Source: Pigoraptor chileana (lineage: Eukaryota > Opisthokonta > Filasterea). Taken from it: a stretch of DNA of 64,000 bases. The notes beneath the pieces are model-generated. The model had not been told where the DNA came from. It made no database searches and saw nothing but the letters and a program-made list of their open reading frames with translations. The stretch is from assembly GCA_943704495.1 (NCBI GenBank), contig CALSCR010002267.1, forward strand, positions 18,153 to 82,152, in the 5' to 3' direction. Of this stretch, positions 31,908-44,199 are shown in pieces. Made by a program: the position numbers and the translations under genes. How positions within the stretch are numbered: position 1 is the first letter of the stretch; the number at the start of each line of letters is the position of its first letter.

Positions 31908-33442
31908 TCATCGTCCGTTGAGAATCCCAATCACCGTCAAATACAACTTGGCGGCGGCGTCCTCTGCCCACAAAAAGTCGCCGTGCCCATAGCCCTCAAT
32001 CGACTCGTAGTGGAGCACGTTCTCTGTCGGCAGCATTGTAAGCAGCTGCGCAACATCCTTCGGGTCGGCAAGTGAGTCGTGTGTGCCGGAAAAAAGTGCG
32101 GATGGCACCTTCAGTCCCGTTACGTCGTACAGCGGCGGCGTTGGCTGACCATAATGGGCAAAGTTCTCCTCTGAGCTGCCAAAATCATATCCTCCCAGCG
32201 CGGATGATCGCGAAAGCTGATAGAAGTGGTCGAGATCCATAGCACTGAAATGAAAGAAACACACGGAGAGGGGGGTAGGGAAGAATATGCTCAAATTATT
32301 TCACGTCATTGCATATGAACAAGCTACAGATCACCCCTAGCGCACAGGATTAAGGTTGCACATGCACAACTGAGTCGCCTCTCACCTGGTGCCCGCGGGA
32401 TAGTGGCTGAGAATGGCACCCATCCTGGACATGTCGGTGCTCGTCTTGCTCTCACAGCCGGCAAGCATGCACAGTATGGTCTCGCACACTGAAAGAATGC
32501 GAGCATGTCGCACGTGAGGGTGGTGTGACAAGAAGATATACAGTGACAGAGACGTGTGAGTGCAGTGACAACGCGCAACTTCCCTTCCGCCATGAAAGAA
32601 ATGTATCGCAAAGCATAATAAAATACAGACGGGGCAAAGAGAGCGGCGGATACCCACGCCATGGAGCCAGGTTGCACGCTGTCGGAACGACGAGCCCCAG
32701 TGGCCCCATCGGATACGACAACACGCTCTTGTTGCCGAAGATATCGAACACAAGTCGCTTGGGCAGGATTTCAAGCAGCGGCGTGAACGCAGCCTGTGAC
32801 ACGTATGCAACGGGGGCAAGCGCGACGAACGTTTTGACCGACTTGATCACTTCAGGGAATGTTGAGAATGCCACAAAACCAATCAAGGTTCCTGTGAATG
32901 GAATTTGTCCGCATGTGGCAAGAAAGAGAACGACCTTCAGTAATCAAAACGCCTTCAGGTATACGACCCTTGAGTCCCATGGTGCACATTAAAGAGAGGG
33001 GAGAGAGAGAACGTATGTATACTTATATCAAAGTGAGCGTTTGATGGTCCGTCATTCAACGAAAGGATGCAACTGCCAAGGCGACGGTCCCACTGCTCAC
33101 CCTCGCTGTGACCAACATAGTGAAGCTGGGTTTCGCCAGAAACGCGCAGAACATGATCAAATGCTGCAGGAAGGTCTTTGCTGGCGTAATCATCGAATGT
33201 ATATCGCCAAAAGGCGTCGTCGGCAGGGTCAAGCGTCGTGTGCGCCCGAGAGTACGTGTTGCCGCGGCTGTTCGCAGCACCACACACAGAATAAGTGAAC
33301 GACACACTCCAACAACTACTCACACACACACCACACACACACACACATACACACACACACACATACATACACACATACATACACACACATACACACACAC
33401 ACACACACGCAATCACACTCACGCAATCACACACACATACAC

Positions 33443-33504
<62 letters not shown>

Positions 33505-34141
33505 ACATATACACACACACGCAATCACACTCACGCGATGTCCCATCACATAATCGGGTACGCACCTATTGCCCATCCACACTTCAAAGCCAGTGTCCAC
33601 GAGGAGGAACGGCAGACGCAACTTCGGGTCGAGGCTTCCGATGACCCACGTCATGCTCGAATCAAGGATGCCGTGCTGCAGAAAGACCACACCCTTGCGC
33701 ACAACTCCTTTGGGAAGCGTGAGGCGCTGCACACTGAGAATATAGCCATCGGATGTGACCACGCTGTGGTCCTCGCACTCATACCCGCGCGACCGTACGA
33801 GAGTAGTCACGTTGCGGAACTGCACGATGCAAAAACAAGATCACCAGCATTTTCTCCTCTTCGTTTAGTCTATGTAGAGACGCTTTCACGTGATTAAAGG
33901 ACGATGCACAGTATTGGTGAGTCAAAGCGCAATTGCCCACCTGATCAGCCCAGTCGGCAGGAGTTGACTTAGCACCTTCCTGGCGCACTCTCTCCCAAAG
34001 CTTTTCTACGCGAGCAAGCTCCAAAGCACGTGCTACTCCTTCAACCTCCTTCGTCGGCAATGCCATTGCACTTTGCGACGTGAGATATGTTGCAAAAAGG
34101 GCGACCACGAGCAACATCACCGGCGCTGAGTGGCCCGCCAT
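31908..34141 (-). CDS. LIPA: Acid lipase (lysosomal/gastric lipase family)
   Basis: Exons 33941-34141, 33566-33819, 33101-33267, 32658-32891, 32386-32488 and 31908-32244 give 431 residues in phase. A hydrophobic signal peptide (~8-25, VMLLVVALFATYL) starts the protein. The ABHD-lipase region carries SRGYECEDHSVVTSDGY, QHGILDSS, the loop NSRGNTYSR and the nucleophile elbow GHSEG (Ser ~206; GHSQG in animals). The catalytic Asp is in GTHDSLADPKDV and the His in GYGHGDFLW. It would hydrolyse triglycerides and sterol esters in an acidic compartment or outside the cell. The second intron is filled with CA/CATA microsatellite. Confidence 0.95.
33320..33522. repeat. Long CA/CATA microsatellite in a lipase intron
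   Basis: About 200 bp of CA dinucleotides interspersed with CATA and CAATCACA units. It is TG-rich on the coding strand and lies between lipase exons 33566-33819 and 33101-33267. It creates spurious long open frames (poly-Thr/His, poly-Val/Cys) on both strands. Confidence 0.97.
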
Positions 34142-35311
34142 TTCAACAATTTGCAGCACGTCGCAGCTTACAAGGAGACCAAACAAGCAACGAGCTTATT
34201 AAAACCAACATATAATACGCTCGAATAGCAATTGTTTGAGGATGCACTTGCAAGAAAAAAAGAGTTGGCAAACAAGAATAAAACAAGAGCATGTGTATCA
34301 GGAGGATGCCACGCTGTGTGCGGGAGGGAGTGAAGTCACTTGATCCCATCCAAGGGGCTGCGCGACCAATCAGCGTGCGGCGCCTGCTACTTTTGGGGTG
34401 CGTCTGGCTGAAAGCAAATTAGCCCCTTTTCTACTACTCGATTCCCACTTGGGGCGACGCAGGCCATACAAAAGAAAAAACGCACTCACACATTGAAATT
34501 GTGTATATGGGGATAATTGAGTATGGCTCTTGTATTGACAATGTCCTCGTTGCGCAATTACAGCATACCACACACCACACCCATCGACCCGCTGATGTAA
34601 CAATCGTAAGTACAAAAAAACAATTTGTAACGATGCAACAAATTGCAATGTAGATGAGTTTATTGCCCAACAGCGACAGCCGCAAACACATTCGTATTAT
34701 GCAGCAGTGGCAGAGCAAATGTGCACTCGACGGCCCATCACTCACAGAGACAAGCGGGTGTAAGCACAACAAAGAGATAGCGACAGAAATCGCTCAACGC
34801 AGAGCAACGCTGGGAACGCAAACATACGCACGCGGCAGACACAACAGGGAATCGAATTCAGCAAGTAAAGAGGCAAGTTTCTATACAAAACAAACCACAG
34901 ATACACACAATGCAAAAGAAGACAGTGGTAGAAAGAAAAGAAGTGCATAACAAGAAAGGCAAGGGAAATATAGATGGATGACAAACACAGCTGCGGCCCG
35001 CCAAATTAACGGCGGCACAAACAAAACGAACGCAACAACAGAGCAAAAAAAGAGACATTAGAAGGCGAAAAAGAAAAGAAAGAAGGAAAAGAGGAAAAAA
35101 ATGAAATAGCGAGAAACAATTATACGACATAACAATACGCAAGCGCAGAAACGGCGCAGCAAAACGCACGCAGAGACGCAGCGGACGGCAGATGACGCGA
35201 CGGTGGGGAGAGATGTGGCGCGTGTGGTGGTGTGTGAGAGAGAGAGAGGAGTGATTATATACGACAAAGCTGTGGGAGATTGCAGTTGCGGCGCCGGGCA
35301 GTTCTTTACGA
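34142..35311. other. Intergenic between lipase 5' end and PDE 3' end
   Basis: 1170 bp. An inverted CCAAT (gaccaatcag) lies near 34367, ~230 bp upstream of the lipase start. The right half is purine-rich on the plus strand, probably PDE 3' UTR. No exon found. Confidence 0.5.
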
Positions 35312-36828
35312 CTACGACGAGCTGCTCGCAAGAAGTGGCTTATTTGGCGGTCGCTTTCCGCCGTTTGCCGCCGTCTCGGCCTCCTCCTGCTTGAGACGCT
35401 GCGACCAATAGTCCCTATTCGACCCAATGTTCGTCATGGCAACCTCAAATCCCACAAACGAATCGACGGCCTCGTAGAGCGGCTTGACGATAAAGTCAAT
35501 GAAGCCAACCTGGCACTTTGGAATCGACGTCTGCTCCCGATCCATAAAAGCAGACACGGGCAGATTCCTTGCACGCTCCGCCTCGCCCTGCTGGAAAAAC
35601 TCCTCCATGATGCGGTTTGTCCATTCGACCGACAGCGCGCGCACCTTCGCAGGGTTGCTGATGTCGGCGCACTTGATTGCAATCTGCATAAATGTCAGCC
35701 GATCGCTCTCCGAGTTGTAGTCGAAACTGTCTGCAGACAGCTTAGTCTTGAACTTCGACAGGTAGTCGAAATGTTGGGCGGGATCCGTCGCAAGGACGAG
35801 TGCGAGCACCTTCTCGCGCACTTCCCGGTACACCTGCTTTGAGACGCCACTGAATATGTTCGTCTCGTCGTTCTTTGTCAGCTGGAACGCAGCCGCCGCG
35901 TGGTGGTTCTCCAGAATCGACTTGTCGTTGTAGCAAATTGCCAGCGAGTCGTCCGTGTTGATGAGATAGCTGTTGTTTTTGCCGGGGTGGTCAAAGTCTG
36001 CATCGAGGAATTTTTCGGAGGCATAAATATGCATTGATTGTGTCAATAATGGTGGCAATTTAACAACGCCGAGTTACCATCCGCCTGTACATTTCCCTGT
36101 CCTGCGCACATCCATGCACACATGTGTCAAACGGCAAACAAACAAATACAATGCGTGCGAACATGCACGAACACAAACCGTGAATAATGCACGCCACAAG
36201 GGCAGCAAAGAGGTCCATCGGCGACAACATATGCTGAAGGGCGTCCCGGTTCAGCATGTAATTCATGCTTTGGAGAACGTCCGCCGCGTGCGTCGAGTTG
36301 TGATAGGGAATTGTCGACCGATATCCAGACTCAATAGCCCTGAGCCACGCCTGAATATTTCGATTTGTTGCGAGTAGACAAAGATGATCGTAAGTACACA
36401 TGAAGGTCCATGCCCTCACGGTGGTAGCCACAGAACATACACATGCACTGTGAACTTGACATGGTGAGAACGTGCAATTTTCTACAAACCTGGAATTTCT
36501 GCGGATCGATCGAGTACTCTCGGAAGAGTTCGTATTTTGCAAACAGTGCGTAACCAAGGTAAAACAGCGGTCGCGCATTTGTGCGCTCGTAGAGTGTAAA
36601 GACATCAAAGTCCCACGTGTCGGCCGATTCGAGAGATTGGAGAATCTTTGGCTCGACGCGGAGGCAAAAGTCGTCCCACTATTTATGCGGGAAGGGAGTA
36701 GGGAGGAGGTGTTGGTGGTGAGCACAGCGCCCCCAAAATCGCAAGGAGAACGGGAAGGGGGGAGTGGGGGACAACCACCAACGAAACGAACACAACAACA
36801 CGCGGCCCAACACCGTCATGATCCATGT

Positions 36829-36907
<79 letters not shown>

Positions 36908-38584
36908 CAGCAGCACACGCACCCTATCAATCTCATACGATTCAATGTCGTCCTCATTGATCAGCAGCATCGGCTCGTGCCGTGCGCCGGTCGACAGCCC
37001 AGAGCCCATCGATCCACTTCCCGCCATCACCATTGGGAATCCGTGCTGCATGCTCATCGACGCCGACCGTCGGTCGTAGATCGACATGCGACCGCCGGGA
37101 CGCCCACCCGGTGCGGGTGCCTCGGGGGTATCCTTCTTAGCCTGCAGCATTTCCCGGAGCCACACGCTCGTCTGGTCGTCGACAAGTGCGCTGTTTTCGT
37201 TGCTGAGAATAAACTCGTTGACACTCTTGCTGCTGGCGATTGCCTTCATCGCAAACTCAAGCTTCTCGCGCACGTCCTCGGGAGTGTCGGGCTTTGACTG
37301 GATTTCACGAAGCAACTCGATGACCTTAATGAATGGAGACGAGAGATCGATCTGTTGGTCCTCCTCAAATTCCTTCTCCTCCTTGATCTTCTTGAGTTCT
37401 TTCTTGAGGTCGTTGTTTGCATTCCACAACTGCTCGACACGCCTCTCGCGGCTCGCCACCGTCAACGCGTAGCTCTTAATGTACCGCAGGAGCGACCAGA
37501 AGCAAAGACCGAGAAACATGAGGCAGAACATGATAAGAAATTCCTGATCCCACTCAATGCGCGGTTCGAGAACAATACCACGAAAGCTCGCGTAACCCGT
37601 CGTATCAGTGTAGAACCAAGTCATCGCACCGACCTGGAAGCCACAATAAAATAAACATAAACACACAACATTACAAAGGCGGGACAAGTTTGTGAGCACT
37701 AAGTTTGTGAGCACTAGTTGTTGCACATTTGCATTGCCAAACACAAATTATAAGCAAAGAATATAGGGGCAAGGTAGTTGGCCACACCACATCGCACATA
37801 GAGCCATTGTTGATCATTTGCCGACGAGGCAGGGGTGTCGACACAGATGCAGATCGATGAGAAAATTCAACAAACAAACACATCACATAGACTCACCGTA
37901 GCTGCATATACAGCGACAAAGAGAATAGTAACGCCCATGACGTGCTGGGCCACTTGCACACCGCACTGCATCTTGATTGTCATTAGCGAGCAAAACCACA
38001 GCACGGCAACGTTCATGTGGACCTCGCGCGACAAGACGACGAGAACGAGAAATGGGACGAAGCTGATGTACACCGGGAGCAAACTGAGGGGACTCCTTGT
38101 GTAGATTAATCGGCTGACCTGGGTCGCTATGAGCGACAGAAAAAAGTAAGGAACGAGCGCCGGGAATCGAATCTCGGGCGCGAGTCCGAGTCGTTCTGCC
38201 ATGAATATAATGAGCATGAAGACGCAGTAGTGGAGAAACATCTGAAAGATAACCGGCCCTTGTATGGCGAGCTGATCATCTTCGTTGCGGACCTTTTTGG
38301 CCGTCAGAAGCTCCTGCTGTTAGGTTAAAAATAATGCAAAATAAGCATATTCGAATGTTAGTTTCGCTCTAATTGGGGAAAAATGCAGCTTAGTCGCACA
38401 ACGTCACTCCATCGCGAGAATAAATCAGACACAAATTCTCCAAATCACGGCCAAGTTTTCAAAAACGGATCTGTGTGTGTCGCGCACGCACAGAGAGCAG
38501 ATTACTCCATTGCAAGCGTATTATCATAACACTCACCATACTAGGTCGTTCCTGTATCGCCACAGACGCCTTTCGCCAATCCAT
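35312..38584 (-). CDS. Membrane-anchored class I cyclic-nucleotide phosphodiesterase
   Basis: Exons 38537-38584, 37897-38316, 36923-37633, 36490-36678, 36179-36350 and 35312-35997 give 741 residues in phase. Six hydrophobic helices fill ~40-220 (e.g. FLHYCVFMLIIFMAERLG, EFLIMFCLMFLGLCFWSLL). A charged coiled coil follows (RRVEQLWNANNDLKKELKK), then a low-complexity linker and the PDEase I catalytic domain. Metal ligands are in YHNSTHAADVL, HDFDHPG (split by an intron) and IKCADISNP; the purine-clamp Gln region is FIDFIVKPL. Its wording is nearest PDE8. It hydrolyses cAMP and/or cGMP at a membrane. There is no helix with a retinal-binding Lys, so it is not the choanoflagellate rhodopsin-PDE. 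Confidence 0.93.
36830..36904. repeat. (CA)n microsatellite next to a PDE splice donor
   Basis: About 37 CA units, which is TG on the coding strand. It starts some 18 nt inside the intron after the donor at 36922 and fills a large part of the 244-nt intron. Length is likely polymorphic. Confidence 0.97.
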
Positions 38585-39927
38585 TCTTCAAACAATGTCG
38601 GACCGCGGGGATCGCGGGACCAACTTACAAAGACGACGGCGCAAAAAGATGCGTTTTAGCGCTGGCGCTGCTCACTGCAGCACGCCAAATGATTGCTGGA
38701 GCTCTACCGGGCCATGGTCTCCCCTAACGTGCAAATTGCGGACGAGACGCCGCCCAACCGAACACGACGACGGATCGAAACAGCGTGCATGCGGGGTGGG
38801 GAAGATCCCGCCCCAACCCGAGCCTCAAGCCAGGGACAGTGTAAACGCGCCGAAAGCGACTGCCAACAGATCGCAAAGGGCGTCGCGCAGTGACCGTGCG
38901 TGCGTTCAAGACACTATTGTACCACTCATCAACCACGCTGATGGTATTCTGGATGCACCCACAGTGATGATGCGTGCGCCAGTGATGCGTTCCCACAGAA
39001 GCAAACTTTCTATCACTGAAAGAGTACTCGCAACGACCCAAGGAAAAATTGATCACACCTCAATGTTGTGGACTATGAAATAGTGTTTCGTGGCCGAATA
39101 AACTCAAACAAGAGCAGACTAGATTAGTCTTTTCAAGAGCATCTGAAGACAGCAGGACGCCGTCACGCGCCGTCAATGACAGCGAACCCAGACAATCAGG
39201 ACAAACACACCGCAGTGTGCATGCGAGTGCAGCCGTCGATATTCATGGTTTCTTTGTGTCGAGGTTTGTGTTGCGACGGGACTTGTGTATGGCACCATCC
39301 ACCCGGCAAGTCCGACGGTGTCTGCGGGAATTAGCCTCAAAAGTCACCCGAAAACTGTGCTAAAAAGCGTGCCTTGTTCACATTATGATGGACGGGGACG
39401 GTAAGACACTGGAGCTGTCTATGAAAATTGTATCGGCGGAACGATTATTAGGGCGTTATTTTGTGTGCCCTTGCGGACTTTTGGTCGATTTCCGCATAAA
39501 TTTGAGGCCATTTTCAATACAAAGTGCATAGTGATGATGTATTCTGTGTGCCCGATGGGGTTTCCCGGGAAACGCACCGGTGCACATACGGGGGAGCAGA
39601 GAATCGGAAAATTCGTCGCGGAAATACTATCGTAAACATCTACGGAATTGCGGCCGAATTGATGTAACAGCTGTCGCCAGGTCTTTCTTTCCGTTCATTT
39701 CTGGGGCACATACGGACAGAGCAGTGATTGTAGGTAGCCCCCGTGCAAATGCACTTCAAAGAAAACATGCGAAAGGCCGTTGCCACTGCCTACAAACTCG
39801 TCATTGAAGTTGGATCGAGTTGTGATTTCAAGGAAAAAAATCACACTCGTCTGATTTCATGATGAAAAAGTAACATAGTACTCAGCCACCGGAAATAGAA
39901 AAAAATACACAATGGCAGCCCGCTATT
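38585..39927. other. Intergenic, promoter of PDE and terminator of DENN-TBC
   Basis: 1343 bp. An open frame on the plus strand (38475-39083) overlaps the PDE first exon, is Arg/Ser-rich and has no signature, so I do not call it. No repeats of note and no RNA gene seen. Confidence 0.5.
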
Positions 39928-42900
39928 TTAATCACTCATCATGAATGCCACATACTCTTCAATGCATCTAGCCCTCTCGAGAACGCGCGTAACGTCCATC
40001 TTGAGCGCCAGCTGGTTGACAAACTGGTGGAGAACCGAAACACATGCATGCAATTAGCACGTGACCTGATGTTAAAACCATCCAATTGTGTGACAAGAAA
40101 CATCATAGATCCACGTCGATGCCTTAGAGAGTATTCCCAAACAACGAACCTGCAGGATGTCGTTCCATGACATCTTTTGGATCATGATAACATCCTTGTA
40201 AGTCTCGATGATCGCGAGGGCCACATAGTACTGGAAGTCGTTTGAGCCTTCGCGCGCCCATATACACTGTCTCCAAAATAAAAAAATGCATTGCCACGAT
40301 ATGTAAGATAAGAATAAGATTAACCGGTGAGAGAGCAAGGAAGACAGATCACAGCCCATGGACACCACCAACCAAAAAGTGAGACGACGGAAATGTAGAG
40401 AGGCAAGAGACAAACAAGCGAGCAAGTGATTCCAGTGGTCCAATTAAACTTGCCTCCCATATGGACAGCACTTCATCAAATTCAAACTCGCGCTTGAAAT
40501 TGAGAAGAAACCAGCGGAAGCTGAATTGCAGGCTATTCATGTCGGAAGACCGGGCGTCGCTCGAAGAGCGGCCAGACTGCGCGTCTTCCATGCGAGAAAC
40601 GCTCGCGAGGTAAGCGCTGCAACAAAAGGAATGCACATGTCATGAGAAGGACAACACGCCAGACTGCAATTGTCGTAACAAGCAACCCAACAACCCCTTT
40701 TCACGCACACAAACACACCCACACCCACGCACGCACACGTACGCACACACGGATATGCATACACCGTTCACATAAAAACAAATAAGTAACAACAGAGCGA
40801 TCCCAAAAGCAACTAACCGAAACTCGGGATCCACTTCCTCAAGAAGACAATCGAGTCTCCCAAAAAAGTCACGCATTGTCTTTTCAGTCTCAGCAAAGTT
40901 CCCTCGCATGCGACGCAAGACACAGTCCAGCCCCCAGAAGGCCTCGCTCTCATCGCCCAGCACCACGAGCAGCGGCGACAACAAATCGCTCATTCCCTGC
41001 ACATAGCCCAGCGGTGTGTCGTGCACAGCGTATGCCGCAAGCACGCCACACATGGAAGCGCGCGACGCATTATCATCCCCAGCGAACAGTGGGTGATTCC
41101 GATCGGTCCTCCGCACATCTTTCTCTATTCTACGCATGACGCGCGCAAACTCGGGATCCGCCGCTTTGTCCTCCATTTCACCCTTTATCTTCTCATAGGC
41201 GAGGCGTCGCTGCATAATGAGAGCGTCGGCAGTCTCGGAGGAGGCGTCGGAAGGTATGAGGCCGAGCAAAAGCATCCAGATATCCCGACGAGCGTCCTGG
41301 CCAACGCCACCGTAGAATATGGCGCGCCTGGATACACAGCGTGATAAAAACTTCATTAGTGCATGCCGTGCGCAATAATAATTTAAAAAAATGGGAGACG
41401 AAAGGCAGCCATATTATATGGAGGGGCAACAAGAAGCGGAAGGTCTCACCTCAAACCGGCCATGTCAAGTATGTGACCGTCGTCGGCAGCGAACTCGCCG
41501 AGCAGATCTTTGTCGATGCGCCGGTAATCGCGGAGGCCAGGAAGTCCAGGGATTGGTGCCACTCCACGTCCACTTCCACCGGCGTTTGTTACAACAATAC
41601 TTGGAGATCCGCTTGCGCTGGGTGGTGCATCGGTCTTCCACGAGAGAAGCCCAAAAAAGCCTTCGGAACTCCCGTTGGATGGCGACTTGCCCAACGTCGT
41701 CGGCCCGTCCTGCGAAGCTGGTGGGGGAAGGTTTGTGACGGCGGCGCTGGCGGAGGTGCCCTTCCGATTAAGTCGTGGCGACCTGTCTGCACCCGGGACA
41801 ATCTTCCTGAAGACAGAGCCGAGGAGGCCACCCGCGGTCTTATGAGGGCGCGGCCGCGAGTGCAGCACGTGAAGTGCGCACGAAGACTGATCGGGAAGAT
41901 CCAGTGGAAGCGTCTGCGTCGGCGTCACTCTTGCAAACGACAGCTTTGGAAAGCGCGCTCCGGTGGCCCCGTTCAATTTTAACAAGGCGTCGTGCGATAA
42001 GACGGGTGCCGACTGTTGTCTGTTGAGTTGGATCGACGCCAGTGTGGGATCGGAGGATGTGCCTTGCTTCTTTATGGTCACACAGGCAGTCACATCGTTG
42101 CACACGTGCCGTAGATACGCCGTCACTCGATCCCACGCCAGAACATCCTTTCCCAGGCGCCCCGCCGACATTTCATCAAACAGCATCGTTGGTCTCTCCG
42201 TCTGCGACTCGGACAATCGCTCGAAAGCAAATCGAGAGAATATCTTTGTCTTTACAAACTTGGACAAAAAGTCTCGGGCCCATGACGGCGCACGGTTCAG
42301 CAGTGCTTTCGTGTCGATTTGCACCGCACCGTCCGACCATCCTTCCTGCATGGAAGCGGCCTCCCCGGCGCTAATTTCAAACCCGTTTTCGTCGATAAAA
42401 GTGCCCTTCTCGGTTGGTGTTAGCTTGGCACCCGCGGCAGTGTCTGAAAGTCCCGTGAAGAACTTGCGATAGTCGCCGACATCGAGAAACTGCGAAATGT
42501 AGTGCATGAACGCACACCGCAGCCGCTCTGTGTCCGTCAGACACCGCTGCGATCCGAAGCCGGCGTCATTCTGCTGTGACGCACCAAGCCCCGAGAATCC
42601 CATCAGGTGCTCGTGCGCGTCCCTGTCGTCGCCCCGCAAATTCGACGCTGCACGGCACCATCCGTCCCCGTGGCGGAGGTTTTGCGGTGGAAATGATTCA
42701 TCGCCCGTAGGCAGGTGATCAAAGCCGTCCGTGTCTACAGCTACCTCGGGATTGCGACCCAACGCCACCAAATTGCCCTCCAAGTTCCGCTTTAGTGACT
42801 TTAAACGCTGTGAGGGAGGGGCGGGCAGCGGCTCGCGCGTTGTCACCGATCCTTCGTTGAGGTCGACCACGACAATGTCCCCCGCGAGTTTGCCCAAAAA

Positions 42901-44199
42901 GCGAGCCGATGAATGTGCCCCGATGATGGATGAAGATGGTACATCGAGAAAATCCTCCAGGTATGCGGACGGCAATACGGGAATGTAGACGTAATGCCAA
43001 GCAAACGGATGTATGAGTGACAGAACTGCTTCGGTGCAAAGAGTCAGCATTGACAGTTCGCTCGAGTATATGACAACCCGCCGCTCTAGAAGGATCGCCG
43101 TCAGCAACGAAATGATGTTTTCCACGGAAAGACGGCGGAATAAGGGCGCGAACCCAAAGTCAGCGGCAGGGAGATCAGGGGGGTGCGGGCGTCCGTGATG
43201 CAGCCGCACGCCAGCAATTGTAAAGCTGATCTCCGTGCGACCCGGCGGAGGGACGGGGATCCTGGACACAAACGAGGCTATGGCCGCCTCAACTGCGTCT
43301 GTGGATTGAGGGAGGAGGTTTGTGGCACCCAAGCCGAGACCCCGGATGATCATGAGGACGTCGCGCATGAGTGAGAATATGGGCCAGTGTGAAATGAATC
43401 CAATGCATAGCGGGCCATACACGCCGCGCAATTTTTTGTGGGATGAGATGGGCTCGTGAAGCGCCATAACAGATACATATGCGCGGTCTCCAGAAGGTCC
43501 TGTGAGAACAAGATCATAGCAGGTTGCCGATGGGGGCTCCTCGCTGAGGAAAGGACCGCAAGGAAGGCAAAACTGCCGAAGCACAAAACAAACAAAAACC
43601 CCATGATGATGTCAGCCAAACGTGAACAGACACAGATACGGTGCGTGGGTGAGCAGCCTTGCAGATGGGTACTTGCTATTACACACTCGGTTCAACTTCA
43701 GTGGCTTCAGTGGCCTCACCGTTTCGAGTGCTTCCGGGAATGCATAGTCAAAATGGTCCTCGCTTGGGAATCGCGATACCGGACCCACTTTAACCTTCTC
43801 TTGTATAGAGTTTGCTGTCAGAAAGCGAGTGTTGTCATGATAAGTGTTTCCAGTGGGGTCGCATCACACATTAAACGAACACTCGGGAGCGGTTTTTGTG
43901 CCATTTTTCAATTTAACAGACCGCACCTTCCTGACGACCGCCATCTTCTGACTCAATGTCACCGTTGGTAATGTCGCAAAGCCTTTGGAGTGCTTCGGTG
44001 AGTGGGTCAACGTCGCCGTCACTTACGGTGCATCCAATCTGCCGCAAGTGAAAAGTGTGATTAGGGCCGACAGAACAACTATTGCCAATTGCACTCTAAT
44101 TTTCACACGGCAGACAATAACAAACAACGTAATGATAGAAAGTGCACACACCTGGAACCAGTAGTCGACAAGCCGCCGTGTCGCAGTTTCCGAGGCCAT
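39928..44199 (-). CDS. DENN-TBC fusion protein (predicted Rab GEF plus Rab GAP)
   Basis: Exons 44152-44199, 43927-44038, 43720-43814, 41450-43572, 40818-41327, 40454-40616, 40150-40266 and 39928-40023 give 1087 residues in phase. uDENN starts at once (RRLVDYWFQ, RFPSEDHFDYAFPEAL, FCLPCGPFLS). cDENN follows (LLERRVVIYSSELSMLT, HPFAWHYVYIPVLP), then dDENN (~430-560, CAFMHYISQFLDV, MLFDEMSAGRL). After a ~200-residue linker comes a TBC domain (~776-1080) close to TBC1D15/Gyp7. Both catalytic fingers are intact: Arg in RTDRNH (~870) and Gln in YVQGMSDLL (~905). The long exon 41450-43572 alone encodes DENN, linker and the TBC start (DDGHILDMAGL), so the fusion is not a splice artefact. One intron uses a GC donor. 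Confidence 0.92.
40445..40453 (-). other. GC-AG intron donor in the DENN-TBC gene
   Basis: The exon ending ...SIWE stops before gcaagt. The next exon (from 40266, CIWAREGSNDFQYY) continues the TBC fold only with this junction. The nearest GT, four bases on, would shift the frame out of the recognisable domain. All other junctions I placed are GT-AG. Confidence 0.8.

Noticed and set aside
33108-33897. Long open frames of Thr/His or Val/Cys repeats
   Set aside because: They are translations of the CA/CATA microsatellite in the lipase intron; the true lipase exons run through this span on the minus strand.
35312-38584. Rhodopsin-phosphodiesterase of the choanoflagellate type
   Set aside because: There are six rather than seven or eight hydrophobic helices, and none carries the lysine that binds retinal; the last ones read VTILFVAVYAAT and FLIMFCLMFLGL.
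38475-39083. 202-codon plus-strand open frame
   Set aside because: It overlaps the first PDE exon and promoter, has biased Arg/Ser composition and no recognisable feature.
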